Counted from the first letter of the stretch, positions 1 through 7,967 are shown. The stretch is 64,000 nt of DNA from Sphingomonadaceae bacterium PASS1 (GCA_002255985.1 NKIR01000013.1:1-64000), one strand, 5' to 3'. The notes: generated from the sequence alone by a model not told the origin. Numbers and translations: made by a program.

Positions 1-57
1 CTCTGCCTCCCGAAGCACGCCTATAATCTGTTCTTCTGTAAACCGTGATCGCTTCAT
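1..57 (-). CDS. IS3-family transposase OrfA, N-terminal 19 codons only (partial)
   Basis: The ATG at 55-57 on the minus strand opens MKRSRFTEEQIIGVLREAE, the characteristic beginning of OrfA proteins of the IS3 family (IS407 group). OrfA is the helix-turn-helix DNA-binding half of the transposase; the active OrfAB form is normally made by programmed frameshifting. The reading frame runs off the left edge of the window. The family call is firm from the motif and from the inverted repeat just outside it. Confidence 0.8.
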   Translation of the reverse strand, partial: MKRSRFTEEQIIGVLREAE

Positions 58-118
58 CGTTCCGTCCTTCTCTCAAGGGCCGGACTCTAATTATAAATGG
101 AGGGAATTTAAGGGGTCA
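1..118 (-). mobile_element. End of an IS3-family insertion sequence (IS407-like group), cut by the window edge
   Basis: The element ends at about position 118 in ...ggggtca, so the minus strand reads TGACCCC inward, the usual TG...CA terminus of IS3-family elements. Just inside it a transposase OrfA start opens on the minus strand. The rest of the element, including orfB and the other inverted repeat, is left of the window, so target duplication and intactness cannot be judged. Confidence 0.8.
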
Positions 119-217
119 CGTCACCCCTTTTGCAGCTTTTGTCGGTCAGCTTTACATGCTGATTTGTGCCAGTCACGCGACTGTTAAATGGGTATCTTCT
201 AACAGTCGAAAACATGG

Positions 218-1327
218 CTATAAGTTGTTCATTGAAATGCCGTGAAGTTTTGCAACGGCGGCCATCAAATTCTTAAGTTCATGGCTCGCAGGTTCTTTGA
301 AGTTGTTGATGCCTAATCCCCGGATCAATTCAGCCTGCCGGTGCGGAGCAACGCTACCATAGCTACTGAATGTCGTCAGCACCTGCTCATGGCCAAGATT
401 TTGGGACCATGCTTTAAAAGTTTCAGCCGTGGTGCAGGTCCTTTCGCCGAGTTGGACCAACGTATTACGGAAACTGTGTGGGTTAAAATAGGGCAGCCCA
501 GCCGCCTCGAATGCCGCCTTGAATACCTCACGGATCGGCCCGGCGCTTTTCCAATTTTCGCGGCGCAAACCGCATGGCGCGAAGCCGCCGCTTTCATCAA
601 TTGCGATCAGCGTTGCGGGAAACAGCGGATCATCATTACCCCAAAGCAACTTGTCGCGCAGATGCTGGCAATAGTCTGTAAATATCTCCAACGCATCGCC
701 GCCGACCGGAAAGAACCATGTGCGGAACGATTTAGACGCCTTTGTGCGCACATCGCGTGCATCTTGGTGCACAACGCGCTCGACAAGATCGATGTGCTTC
801 ATCTTCAATGAAGCTATTGCGCCATCACGTGCACCAGTCAGGATCGTAAAGGCTATCAGCGAACGGTTTCGCAGCTCTATGTCGCTCACAGCTGGCATCG
901 TAGCCAGCACATGTTTGATTTGGTCAAGCGAAGGCACTGGGCGCTGTCGGGTGGCATTTGCGATGCGGACATCCTTATCGCTCAGGTTAAAATAATTGGC
1001 GTCGTCATATGCGATTTTGGATTTGTAACCGGGCTGTCCAGCAAGCCAGAAGAAAAACGCCTTCACCGCGGAAAGCGTCGAGTGAACTGTTGCCCTGCTC
1101 AATGGTTTGCCAGTTCGAACCGATGCTTGCTCATCCAGCTTGTGCTTAAAAGCGACCGCCTGCTCTCGGTGGAAGCGGCCAAAATCCTTGTGCCTATTAG
1201 ATTCTTCAAAGCGCGATAGCGCCTTTGCTACGGCATCAATCGAGGCCTCATCGCGGCGCATCGCTTCCTTCAAATACTGAAAGTATTCGCGCTTGATTCG
1301 GGCGTTTGCAGAATTATGTTTTGCCAT
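218..1327 (-). CDS. Tyrosine recombinase / phage-type integrase (369 aa)
   Basis: DNA strand-transfer enzyme of the tyrosine recombinase family. The N-terminal part (about residues 10-115) looks like a SAM-like core-binding domain. The catalytic domain shows the family residues in order: Arg167 in TGARDGA, a lysine near 196-199, His284 and Arg287 in HSFRNT, His313 in LGHEQ, and the nucleophile Tyr323 in SSYG. All catalytic positions are present, so it looks active. It is the last gene of a three-gene minus-strand cassette: the ATG at 1327 lies 3 bp after the stop of the helix-turn-helix/zinc protein. It has no arm-type N-terminus like the second integrase at 3063, so it belongs to a different recombinase group. 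Confidence 0.9.
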   Translation of the reverse strand: MAKHNSANARIKREYFQYLKEAMRRDEASIDAVAKALSRFEESNRHKDFGRFHREQAVAFKHKLDEQASVRTGKPLSRATVHSTLSAVKAFFFWLAGQPGYKSKIAYDDANYFNLSDKDVRIANATRQRPVPSLDQIKHVLATMPAVSDIELRNRSLIAFTILTGARDGAIASLKMKHIDLVERVVHQDARDVRTKASKSFRTWFFPVGGDALEIFTDYCQHLRDKLLWGNDDPLFPATLIAIDESGGFAPCGLRRENWKSAGPIREVFKAAFEAAGLPYFNPHSFRNTLVQLGERTCTTAETFKAWSQNLGHEQVLTTFSSYGSVAPHRQAELIRGLGINNFKEPASHELKNLMAAVAKLHGISMNNL

Positions 1328-1330
1328 GTG

Positions 1331-1810
1331 TCAGGTGTCCTTCATCTTGCTACAATTTAGGGGGGGAGGTGTCCGCTCTATTATGCTTAGCTTTGCTTCC
1401 GTAATTTGGATGGCCAAATTAGGCATAATTGCTTCGATTGCTTCCTTTCGCGCACGACGGTGCATCATAGTTCCGCAGTCTGTACAAAGTGCAATCAGGT
1501 TGCCTGTTGTGTTGTTAATGGGCTTGTATTCGACCATGCCAAGCGCGGGCGCTTTCGGTGTCCGGCATCTAAAACAATAGAATGTGCCGGGCGAACATGG
1601 GCGCTTTGCGGCTTTACGCTTTTTATCCAGCCAAGCCTTCAGTTCACCGCCGAGAATGATTGTCGGGCGAGAGTTATCGAGTATCGGCAGCCCGGCCTTG
1701 ATCCAGCCACGGATCGAATTTTTGTGGACGCCCAACTTCAGCGCAGCTTCCTCAACCGAATAGCTACGGTGCATTTTAATTAAGCGGGGATTAGCGCGCC
1801 TACCAGTCAC
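1331..1810 (-). CDS. Helix-turn-helix protein with C-terminal zinc-ribbon-like motif (159 aa)
   Basis: Residues about 16-62 form an excisionase/MerR-like winged helix-turn-helix (SVEEAALKLGVHKNSIRGWI). A metal-binding motif follows with Cys79, Cys82, Cys109 and Cys112, spaced CX2C-X26-CX2C. The GTG start at 1810 is chosen because the residues before Met13 (NPRLIKMHRSYSVEE) look conserved in similar mobile-element proteins as I remember them; an ATG at 1774 is the alternative. It sits between the 55-residue HTH protein (8 bp upstream) and the integrase (3 bp downstream) and is probably translated with them. A role in controlling recombination or cassette transcription is inferred from position, not shown. 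Confidence 0.7.
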   Translation of the reverse strand: MTGRRANPRLIKMHRSYSVEEAALKLGVHKNSIRGWIKAGLPILDNSRPTIILGGELKAWLDKKRKAAKRPCSPGTFYCFRCRTPKAPALGMVEYKPINNTTGNLIALCTDCGTMMHRRARKEAIEAIMPNLAIQITEAKLSIIERTPPPLNCSKMKDT

Positions 1811-1818
1811 GGGGGCGA

Positions 1819-1986
1819 TTACGCTTTGTCGTCAATTAAACGAAGGATCGATTTCACCTTAACCAGCCGTCGCCTGCCAAGCTTTATGCTTTCCAGCCGC
1901 TTGTCCGCAATCATCGCGTTAACGGTGGTGCGCCCCAAGCCCAGTGCACGCATCGTCTCATTCACCGATATAGTAAGTTGTTCCAT
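1819..1986 (-). CDS. Small excisionase-like helix-turn-helix protein (55 aa)
   Basis: A minus-strand ORF of 56 codons starts at ATG 1986 with a good AAGGACG ribosome-binding site a few bases upstream. The product begins MEQLTISVNETMRALGLGRT, continues TVNAMIADKRLESIKLGRRR and ends IDDKA. This matches the HTH_17/excisionase (Xis) fold: helix, turn, recognition helix with TTVNAMI, then the basic wing KLGRRRLVK. Such proteins act as recombination directionality factors or as small repressors. It is the first gene of the cassette ending in the integrase at 218-1327. Confidence 0.75.
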   Translation of the reverse strand: MEQLTISVNETMRALGLGRTTVNAMIADKRLESIKLGRRRLVKVKSILRLIDDKA

Positions 1987-2085
1987 TTGGCGTCCTTGTA
2001 CTGCGCCGGCGGGTGCCAGCGGTCAGCTTCGGACTCTCGCGGTTTTTAAAATTAGCGGATATTTTGGCGAATATTTGGCGGAGAT

Positions 2086-3018
2086 TTAGCCGCCAAATCC
2101 TTTGGGACCACGCTTTCTGCCTCGCGACAACTCGCGAATTCGATCACGTGCGACGCAGTTTTCCGGGTATTTTGCGCGGACAAGCGTGATTAACTGTTCT
2201 TGGCTTAATTGCTCCCGTGAAGACGCCATGCTCTCCCACCACTTATTCAAGTCGGCGCCCGAAAGGTCGGGCTTTTTGGCCACGGCTTCAGCGTGCGTAT
2301 CACTTTCAACAGGAGCGGCATCAATGGTCGCTTTCAGAAAATGCACCCCTGTCAATTCGATACAATTGGTGTCGTCCAGCCTATAAGCGCGTCCGCTGAA
2401 TTTGCCGAGTTCCCAATACTGCACCGACCGTTCAGGCGCGCAATACTCCGTCCAAAACCGAACGGGAATATCCCACTCCCTCTCGAAAGTCCCATACTTG
2501 CTGCCAAGCTCTTTTCCAGAAAACATTTGGACCGCACGGCCGGTTACAAAGCCCAATTTCGCCAATTCGATAATGCGGTTTCCTGCTGTGAAACTATTCA
2601 AATTCTCGTTGTTTGCGACCATGTCGCGTGCCTGCCTAGCTGAATACCAGTCATTGCTGCCCTGCACCGAGCATTGCCTGGCAGCAAGAGCACGCTGCTC
2701 CACGGGCAAAGTCTCCAGCACATCATCAAGCGCGAAGCGAACACCAAAGGCATTCATTTCGACCCTCTGGTCTGTCCAAGTCGAAAAGTCGCCGACCGTC
2801 CAGTTTTGCTTGAGTGCTTCAAGCCCTTTGGCCCACCAAAACCCTTTTGGGATTTCGGCGTCGGATTTGGTATCCTCTCCAAAAATGAATGTTTTCGCTT
2901 TTGCCCGGATCAATCCAGCATAGGCGCGTTCGCATAGAGTGAGAGCGCCAAAGGTCTGGTGCGCTCCGTTCGAAGCGATCTTTAGCGCTAGTGCTGCTTC
3001 AATCCAGATGGTCGACAT
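2086..3018 (-). CDS. Hypothetical mobile-element protein (310 aa)
   Basis: I do not recognise a family. The protein is soluble, with no signal peptide or membrane segment. Tryptophan/aromatic-rich stretches (GFWWAKGLEALKQNW, VRFWTEYCAPERSVQYW) are followed by an acidic linker near residue 240 and a strongly basic tail (RELSRGRKRGPKG) that could bind nucleic acid. It lies between the P4-type integrase and the HTH cassette on the same strand, with an intergenic gap of about 100 bp to the cassette, so it is cargo or an accessory gene of the element. ATG at 3018 is the only plausible start near the top of the frame. It could be a replication or partition accessory protein, but nothing in the sequence proves it. 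Confidence 0.6.
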   Translation of the reverse strand: MSTIWIEAALALKIASNGAHQTFGALTLCERAYAGLIRAKAKTFIFGEDTKSDAEIPKGFWWAKGLEALKQNWTVGDFSTWTDQRVEMNAFGVRFALDDVLETLPVEQRALAARQCSVQGSNDWYSARQARDMVANNENLNSFTAGNRIIELAKLGFVTGRAVQMFSGKELGSKYGTFEREWDIPVRFWTEYCAPERSVQYWELGKFSGRAYRLDDTNCIELTGVHFLKATIDAAPVESDTHAEAVAKKPDLSGADLNKWWESMASSREQLSQEQLITLVRAKYPENCVARDRIRELSRGRKRGPKGFGG

Positions 3019-3062
3019 TGACCATTAATGAACGTCAAATTGCCCAATTGGCAAGAGGGCTA

Positions 3063-4292
3063 CTAATTTGAATCGCGCACGGATGATTTTATCGCAACAA
3101 CGACTGCGCCACTGCGCAGAGTATCTAGCTTTTGACCCCACCAAGTGGCCATGGCCACGCGCTCTTCCCAATGTGCGCCGCGATGATAGGTTCCGCGCAC
3201 TTTGTCCGTGTCGCGGTGAGCCAATGCACGTTCAATTGCGTCAGGGTGCCACTTGCCAGATTCGTTCAACAGGGTTGAAGCCAAAGAACGAAAACCATGC
3301 GCTGTCATCTCGTCCGCGCCAAAGCCCATGCGGCGCAGTGCGACGTTGACAGTGTTTTCCGACATTGTGCCATTCGGCTTGCCCAGTGCCGGAAAAACAA
3401 ACCGCCCGTCACCGGACAAGCCCTTCAACTCCATAAGCAACGCAAGCGACTGTTCGGATAATGGCACCACGTGCTCGCGCCGCTTTTTCATCCGAGTGGC
3501 CGGAATGCGCCAGATCGCCGCTTCAAAATCAAACTCAGCCCATTCGGCTTGGCGCAACTCCCCCGGACGGACGAACAGATGTGGCGAAAGTTGCAATGCC
3601 AGCCGGGTCAGTGGTGCACCGCTGTAGGAGTCGATTGCTCGCAATAGTTCACCAACCCGTTTAGGATCGATGATAGCGGCCAGATTTTTCACCTTAGGCG
3701 ACGCAATTGCACCGCGAAGCAAAGAAGCCGGGTCAGCCTTAGCGCGTGCCGTTGCGACGGCATAGCGGAACACACGGCTGGCAAAAGCTCGCGTTCGCTT
3801 GGCAGTTTCCAGAACGTCGGCGCTTTCCTGTTTTTTCAGTAACGCCAGCAATTCGTGCGCTTCAATTTGATCGACTGGGCGGTTGCCTATGGCCGGACGA
3901 AGCCATAACCGCGCCCAATTAAGTTTTGAAATAGTCGCCGGTGCTAGTCCTTCGCGTTCGACCTTGGCGATATACTCTATAGCCACCGCATCAAAGGTGG
4001 TTGCAGCGGAAAGTTTAGCCACGATCCGTTCGCGTCGCTTAGCGGCAGCAGGGTCACTGCCACCGGCGATTTTTGTTTTGGCAGCATCGCGGGCTTTGCG
4101 GGCATCGCCAAGCCCTAGGGCGGGATATTTACCCAGTGAAAGCTTGCGCTCAACACCATCTATGCGGAATTTTAGCCGCCAAAGTTTTCCACCCGATACC
4201 GTCACCAGCAAATATAGACCGCCGCCATCAGCAAGTTTGTAATCACGTTCGCGCGGTTTTGCGTTTTTGATCGATATGTCAGTCAAAGCCAT
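3063..4292 (-). CDS. P4-type integrase of the tRNA-Leu genomic island (409 aa)
   Basis: Site-specific tyrosine recombinase of the P4/CP4 integrase type. The N-terminal DUF4102 arm-binding domain (MALTDISIKNAKPRERDYKL, then ADGGGLYL, residues 1-90) is followed by a core-binding domain (about 100-195) and a catalytic domain with Arg242 (LFVRPGELR), His332 and Arg335 (AHGFR), His359 (LAHRD) and nucleophile Tyr369 (GTYHR). All are intact. I place the start at the ATG at 4292 because the family begins with MALTD; an upstream in-frame ATG at 4358 would add 22 unrelated residues. It lies 154 bp from the 3' end of tRNA-Leu and points away from it, the standard arrangement for islands inserted into tRNA genes. 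Confidence 0.95.
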   Translation of the reverse strand: MALTDISIKNAKPRERDYKLADGGGLYLLVTVSGGKLWRLKFRIDGVERKLSLGKYPALGLGDARKARDAAKTKIAGGSDPAAAKRRERIVAKLSAATTFDAVAIEYIAKVEREGLAPATISKLNWARLWLRPAIGNRPVDQIEAHELLALLKKQESADVLETAKRTRAFASRVFRYAVATARAKADPASLLRGAIASPKVKNLAAIIDPKRVGELLRAIDSYSGAPLTRLALQLSPHLFVRPGELRQAEWAEFDFEAAIWRIPATRMKKRREHVVPLSEQSLALLMELKGLSGDGRFVFPALGKPNGTMSENTVNVALRRMGFGADEMTAHGFRSLASTLLNESGKWHPDAIERALAHRDTDKVRGTYHRGAHWEERVAMATWWGQKLDTLRSGAVVVAIKSSVRDSN

Positions 4293-4439
4293 TGGAGTGC
4301 CCCTCTCGGAAAAGGCCCCCAAAAAGGCCCCCAGTTTCGGCTGGCTGCTGGCGAGCAATAGCGGCTGCTAGCGACTAGCTTAAGCCTATATATGGCAAAA
4401 AACCTGGGTTTTGTCGACTAATTTCGATCAACAGTGATC

Positions 4440-4490
4440 ATGCTAATGGTGCCCGGAAGAGGACTCGAACCTCCACGCCGTTACCAGCGC
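4440..4490. other. Probable attachment site (attL/attR) at the 3' end of tRNA-Leu
   Basis: P4-type integrases recombine at the T-arm/3' end of tRNA genes, and this integrase gene sits beside the 3' end of tRNA-Leu. The junction between element and chromosome should therefore lie within the last 20-45 bases of the tRNA. I found no second copy of this tRNA end between 1 and 4440, so the partner site must lie left of the window. The exact crossover cannot be set from one end. Confidence 0.6.
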
Positions 4491-4533
4491 CAGCACCTGA
4501 AGCTGGTGCGTCTACCAATTCCGCCATCCGGGC
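4447..4533 (-). tRNA. tRNA-Leu (anticodon CAG), with encoded CCA
   Basis: On the minus strand the 5' acceptor strand GCCCGGA (4533 downward) pairs with TCCGGGC near 4451-4457. The D arm reads GCGGAATTGGTAGACGC. The anticodon arm CCAGC-TTCAGGT-GCTGG gives anticodon CAG. A class II variable arm is present, then the T arm GGTTCGAGTCC and an encoded CCA at 4447-4449. The layout matches E. coli tRNA-Leu(CAG) closely. The gene remains complete, as expected if the inserted element restored its 3' end. Confidence 0.95.
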
Positions 4534-4739
4534 ACAGGGTAGGGGGCGCGCTTAGCGGCTTTTGAAGGTCTGTGTCAATGCAAAGGCGGACGGACGGCAT
4601 AATATTTGCCGACACAACGCGACCAGGTTGGCCGAATGGGTTAAGGCTAAAGCAAGGTTGGCGCTTTCTTGATAGGGCACCGGTAAAATAGCTGACAATC
4701 ATCTCCGGTTTGATAAAAGGCTGAAAAGGGTAGGTCATT

Positions 4740-5213
4740 ATGAAACATATGTTTTTGGGTGCAGTTGCTGCGATTGCTTTGGGATCTGCTGTAGATGCGC
4801 AACAGTTGCCTGTGCCTTATGGTGGCCCGATAACGCTTGAGCAGGCAAAAACGATTGTAGCGGCAGCCGAACAGTCCGCACGGACCCGCAATTTAACAAT
4901 GGCATTTGCCGTAGTCGAACCAAGCGGTGAGCTTGTGCTGTTCCACAAGATGGATGGCACACAATATGGATCCGATCTGGTTGCTCGCGAAAAAGCGCGC
5001 ACCGCTGCGCGCTTCAAACGGAGCACGAAAGCCTTTTTTGATTCCATCGCCAGCGGCCGTAACGCCGTGCTTAGCCTTCCGGGTGTGGTTGCCATCGAAG
5101 GTGGCACCCCAATTGTCATCAATGGCCGGATTGTAGGTGCGATTGGCGTCAGCGGCGGAAGTTCCGAGCAGGATGGCGAAGTAGCAGCTGCAGCTCTGCT
5201 GGGGTTGGATTAA
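4740..5213 (+). CDS. GlcG/HbpS-family (DUF336) secreted protein (157 aa)
   Basis: A signal peptide (MKHMFLGAVAAIALGSAVDA, cleavage near residue 20) precedes a complete GlcG/HbpS-like domain: ITLEQAKTIVAAAEQSA helix, MAFAVVEPSGELVLFHKMDG strand pair, the ARFKRSTKAF helix and the GGTPIVINGRIVGAIGVSGG core. Family members bind haem or small cofactors outside the cytoplasm; several are found beside oxidoreductases, but here the neighbour is tRNA-Leu, so no pathway is implied. A GGGTAGG ribosome-binding site lies just before the ATG. The length fits the family. The specific ligand is unknown. Confidence 0.85.
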   Translation: MKHMFLGAVAAIALGSAVDAQQLPVPYGGPITLEQAKTIVAAAEQSARTRNLTMAFAVVEPSGELVLFHKMDGTQYGSDLVAREKARTAARFKRSTKAFFDSIASGRNAVLSLPGVVAIEGGTPIVINGRIVGAIGVSGGSSEQDGEVAAAALLGLD

Positions 5214-5685
5214 ACCACCATAATGCACATTGCGCATTCCGCTGAGGAATAGCGGTTTTACCTCAGTTCTGCGGCGTATTTCTTGAGCAGGTCATTTTTG
5301 CGTCTGAAATCAAAGATCGAACGGCAGTGTTCGGAAAACGCCGTTGCAATGTGACAGCTTAGAAAGTCCCGGTACTGCCGAGCAAAATATTCGACCCAAC
5401 CAAAAATCCGGATCCAAGATCATCGTGGACTGCCTCAATCGGAGACGTTGCCTTACAAGCAGCAGCGCGAGGCAACCAAGCTATCGTGGGCACAATTGTT
5501 CACATTTCGCGGTGGAGTAGCTTCGGATTTTGCGTATGGGCGCCGCTGTCTAAATGGTGTGACCAGCACATTATTCCCATAACAGCAGTAATAGAATGTC
5601 GAGCATGCGCCCCAAATTCGTCGAAGCACATCTGTTCCCTTCACCCAGATATCGCAAAAATAGCTAATTTGGTATCAAATTATCC
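5214..5685. other. Gap with a possible gene remnant, otherwise nothing recognisable
   Basis: Apart from a short minus-strand remnant at 5258-5419 (listed separately) I see no gene, RNA or clear repeat. Frames are broken by many stops. This is typical decayed DNA next to an integration hotspot. Confidence 0.5.
5258..5419 (-). pseudogene. Possible C-terminal remnant of an unidentified protein
   Basis: A stop-to-stop minus-strand stretch without a start codon reads ...SWIRIFGWVEYFARQY..., then FSEHCRSIFDFRRKNDLLKK and YAAELR before a TAA at 5258-5260. The composition is that of a real folded protein (amphipathic, aromatic, basic-acidic helix at the end), not of a random frame, but no upstream continuation exists because a stop precedes it. 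I cannot name the family. It may be the tail of a gene lost during rearrangement near the tRNA. Confidence 0.3.
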
Positions 5686-6666
5686 GGCGGCTCTTCATTG
5701 GCGGCTCTGGCGGCGTGATTGGCTTTGGGGGGTGGGGTGCTGACGGCTCCGGCTGCGTTCGCGCTAACGGGTATTGTGGCGACGGGTAGTAGTCCCGGCC
5801 CCTTGACGGTTTCGGCGCCCGCAGTTGTAACGGAGAGTGCCGGAGATGGCATTAATGCCACCAACAATTCACCCGGCACCGATTTGACAGTTACCGCCAC
5901 CGATGTTTCGGGCAGCGATCGCGGCATAGATGCGCGCAATTATGGAACCGGTGCGCTGTCTGTTACCTCGAAGGGAACTGTCACCGGATCGAATTTTGAT
6001 GGCATATATGTCCTAAATTATTATGCTTCAATCGGTAACGTCAACATTGATGTCGCCGAAGTGATGGGCGGAACGTCCGGTATTTTCGCGCGTAACTATG
6101 GTGCGGGCAGTATCTCTATAACCTCGAGCGGGGACGTTACGGGAACTACCGCCTCCGGCATATCTGCCCAACACATGAATAATAGCGGAACGGACCTGGT
6201 CATCACTACTACCGGCGCAGTCTCGGGTGGTAGCCGCGGCATTGATGCCCAGCACGGCGGTACTGGAATATTGTCGATAACATCAACAGGAAACGTGACG
6301 GGAACCGGATCCAGCGGGATTAGTGCCGTCAACACCACGAGTGCATCAGACGATATCAATATCACAGCAGCGAATGTGAGCGGCGGTACCCATGGCATTT
6401 ACGCGAAAAACCAAGGAAGTGGCAGCTTGTCTGTTACCTCAAATGGGACCGTAACCGGCCTCACAGGGATCCACGCTGGCAATGCATCCAGCGCAGCAGG
6501 CGATGTTGCGATATCAGCGGCGAGCGTAGTTGGGCAGGTTGACGGTATTTTGGCCTACAAAAGGGGCCTTTTGATGGTTTTGTCGGTTCTTTTCGCGCGG
6601 AGCGCTTTGAATTCAGCAACGGTAACGTGTAATTTTTTACACGTAAATTTCTGTGGCGTTGCTTGA
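5686..6666 (+). pseudogene. Broken autotransporter-type repeat protein
   Basis: The frame encodes imperfect repeats of about 40 residues, such as LSVTSKGTVTGSNFDGIYV, ISITSSGDVTGTTASGISA, LSITSTGNVTGTGSSGISA and LSVTSNGTVTGLTGIHAGN. These are parallel beta-helix repeats of large sphingomonad autotransporter passengers. The start is destroyed: a signal-peptide-like stretch (LSGGSSLAALAA, TGA stop at 5716-5718, then LALGGGVLTAPAAFA) carries an in-frame nonsense codon, and no start codon precedes it. After about 6555 the sequence switches to unrelated residues and ends at 6666 with no beta-barrel translocator domain. It is damaged at both ends and cannot be exported as a normal autotransporter. 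Confidence 0.8.
6625..6644. repeat. Perfect 8-bp hairpin with four-base loop
   Basis: acgtgtaa-tttt-ttacacgt forms an exact stem-loop just after the autotransporter frame loses its repeats. A second inverted pair (accaaggt near 6678, accttggt near 6706) lies about 35 bp further on. Two stem structures at a point where a gene is cut suggest the end of a small mobile sequence or a terminator. No T-run follows in either direction, so a standard terminator is doubtful. Confidence 0.45.
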
Positions 6667-7138
6667 AAACGCATTGAACCAAGGTCGCACGGCTGCTGAC
6701 ATAGAACCTTGGTGAAGGGTATCTGCCTATTTGCGGCGGGCACCTTCGGGAACCGTCAAAATGCAACGTCTGCTTTGCGCCCAAATGCGGTCGCTGTGCA
6801 GAAGACTTACCAATCTCGAAACCTGTCATTCCGACTTGCCGATGTCAGTCATGGATTCATACTCGGCCAGACTAATCCGCGAGTGGATACCGAGTTCAGA
6901 AATGTACGCTGATGGCGGCGGCGGAAGTTGGCGCCGTCCCTATCCGCATGGGTCAACCCCAATACGGCAGCCATTTAGATCGCGACGTAGACGGTAAAGG
7001 CTGCGAGTAGTTACTATTATTAGTAGACGTTGAATTATTATTGATTTTAGTATCTGCGAAGCTATCTTTAAAATATTTTAAAAGCTCGTTGTAATACAAC
7101 AGGGAATGATCCGGACATTAGGAGATTGGAGGCTCAAC
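6667..7138. other. Gap after the broken autotransporter, one copy of the intergenic repeat
   Basis: No gene seen. The region holds the inverted repeats near 6678-6713, a dispersed repeat at 6765-6801 and, at 7005-7085, an AT-rich stretch that probably contains the promoter of the cupin gene. A GGAGG site lies just before the cupin ATG. Confidence 0.6.
6765..6801. repeat. Dispersed intergenic repeat, copy 1
   Basis: Contains aacgtctgctttgcgccca at 6765-6783, identical over 19 bases to 11598-11616 and close to 28717-28731. It is followed by aatgcggtcgctg. It belongs to a set of intergenic copies built from the half-sites aaagcagac and gtctgctt. Confidence 0.7.
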
Positions 7139-7588
7139 ATGGCATTTAAGACATTGACTGCACTAGCGGCGGCTTTGGCGCTGACTACCGTGGCTACTGC
7201 ACAGAGCGGTGCCGAAATACCTTTAGCCAAAAAGGCAAGCGACGGCGCACTGACATGGGGGTCTTGCCCGCCTATTTTTCCCGGTGAATGCGCGATCACT
7301 GTTTTGCACGGAGATCCGTCTAAGCCCAATGCCGATGTGTTTTTAAAAGTTGGGCCGGGATATGACCTTCCACATCATCGCCATACCTCGGCTGAACGAA
7401 TGATATTGGTAAGCGGCCAGCTTCGCGTTCAATATGATGGAGCAGGACCGTCAACCCTCGATCCTGGCGACTATGCATTCGGTCCCGCTGGTCTTGCGCA
7501 TCGCGGGTCATGTGTCAGCGCTACACCATGCGTTTTATTTATAGCATTTGAAGGCCCAGTCGACGCCTTACCCGTTAAAACAGATTGA
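7139..7588 (+). CDS. Secreted cupin-domain protein (149 aa)
   Basis: A signal peptide (MAFKTLTALAAALALTTVATA) precedes a single cupin domain. Cupin motif 1 is GPGYDLPHHRHTSAERMIL with three histidines and a glutamate as likely metal ligands; motif 2 is PGDYAFGPAGLAHRGSC with the last histidine. Two cysteine pairs (GSCPPIFPGEC, SCVSATPC) suit an oxidising periplasm. I choose ATG 7139, preceded by GGAGG and opening a clean signal peptide, over the ATG at 7106, which would put charged residues in front. Family members include dioxygenases and sensors, so the activity stays open. It stands alone between pseudogene DNA and a hydroxylase gene. Confidence 0.8.
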   Translation: MAFKTLTALAAALALTTVATAQSGAEIPLAKKASDGALTWGSCPPIFPGECAITVLHGDPSKPNADVFLKVGPGYDLPHHRHTSAERMILVSGQLRVQYDGAGPSTLDPGDYAFGPAGLAHRGSCVSATPCVLFIAFEGPVDALPVKTD

Positions 7589-7967
7589 AGGGCTTGGCGG
7601 CACAACCTTGCTGGCAGCATTTTAAGCGGGCTGCTTACGACGGCCTGAGACGTACCGCGCCTCTAAAGTGGATAATAACGGAGAGCAAACTAGCGCTTTG
7701 ATAATCTACACTTGTGTTCATTACGTCAGGCTATGAACGTTTGAACCCGAAAGCAGACTGTCGGCTGACGGCCCAAACGCTGCCGCTCCGTTTTTCGTCC
7801 GCCAGCGGACGACACGCTATGAAGAATAAGACCCCGAGCGCGCGACGGACCAAGGCGGTGGTGGATTGCCAAAATTCAACTTGCCGCATTCCATATCCGC
7901 GGCGATACTGCTCGTGCGGCCGGCCGAACAGTTCGGGTCAGTCAATCACGGCCAAAGGAATTGCAAG
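7589..7967. other. Gap with one copy of the intergenic repeat
   Basis: No gene is supported. A dispersed repeat copy lies at 7745-7805. In-frame coding-like sequence just before 7968 is only an N-terminal extension of the hydroxylase frame and has no ribosome-binding site. Confidence 0.6.
7745..7805. repeat. Dispersed intergenic repeat, copy 2
   Basis: cccgaaagcagactgtcgg followed by ctgacggcccaaacgctgcc. It shares the cgaaagcagac half-site and the following cggccca block with the copies near 8961, 27536 and 28675. Confidence 0.6.
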
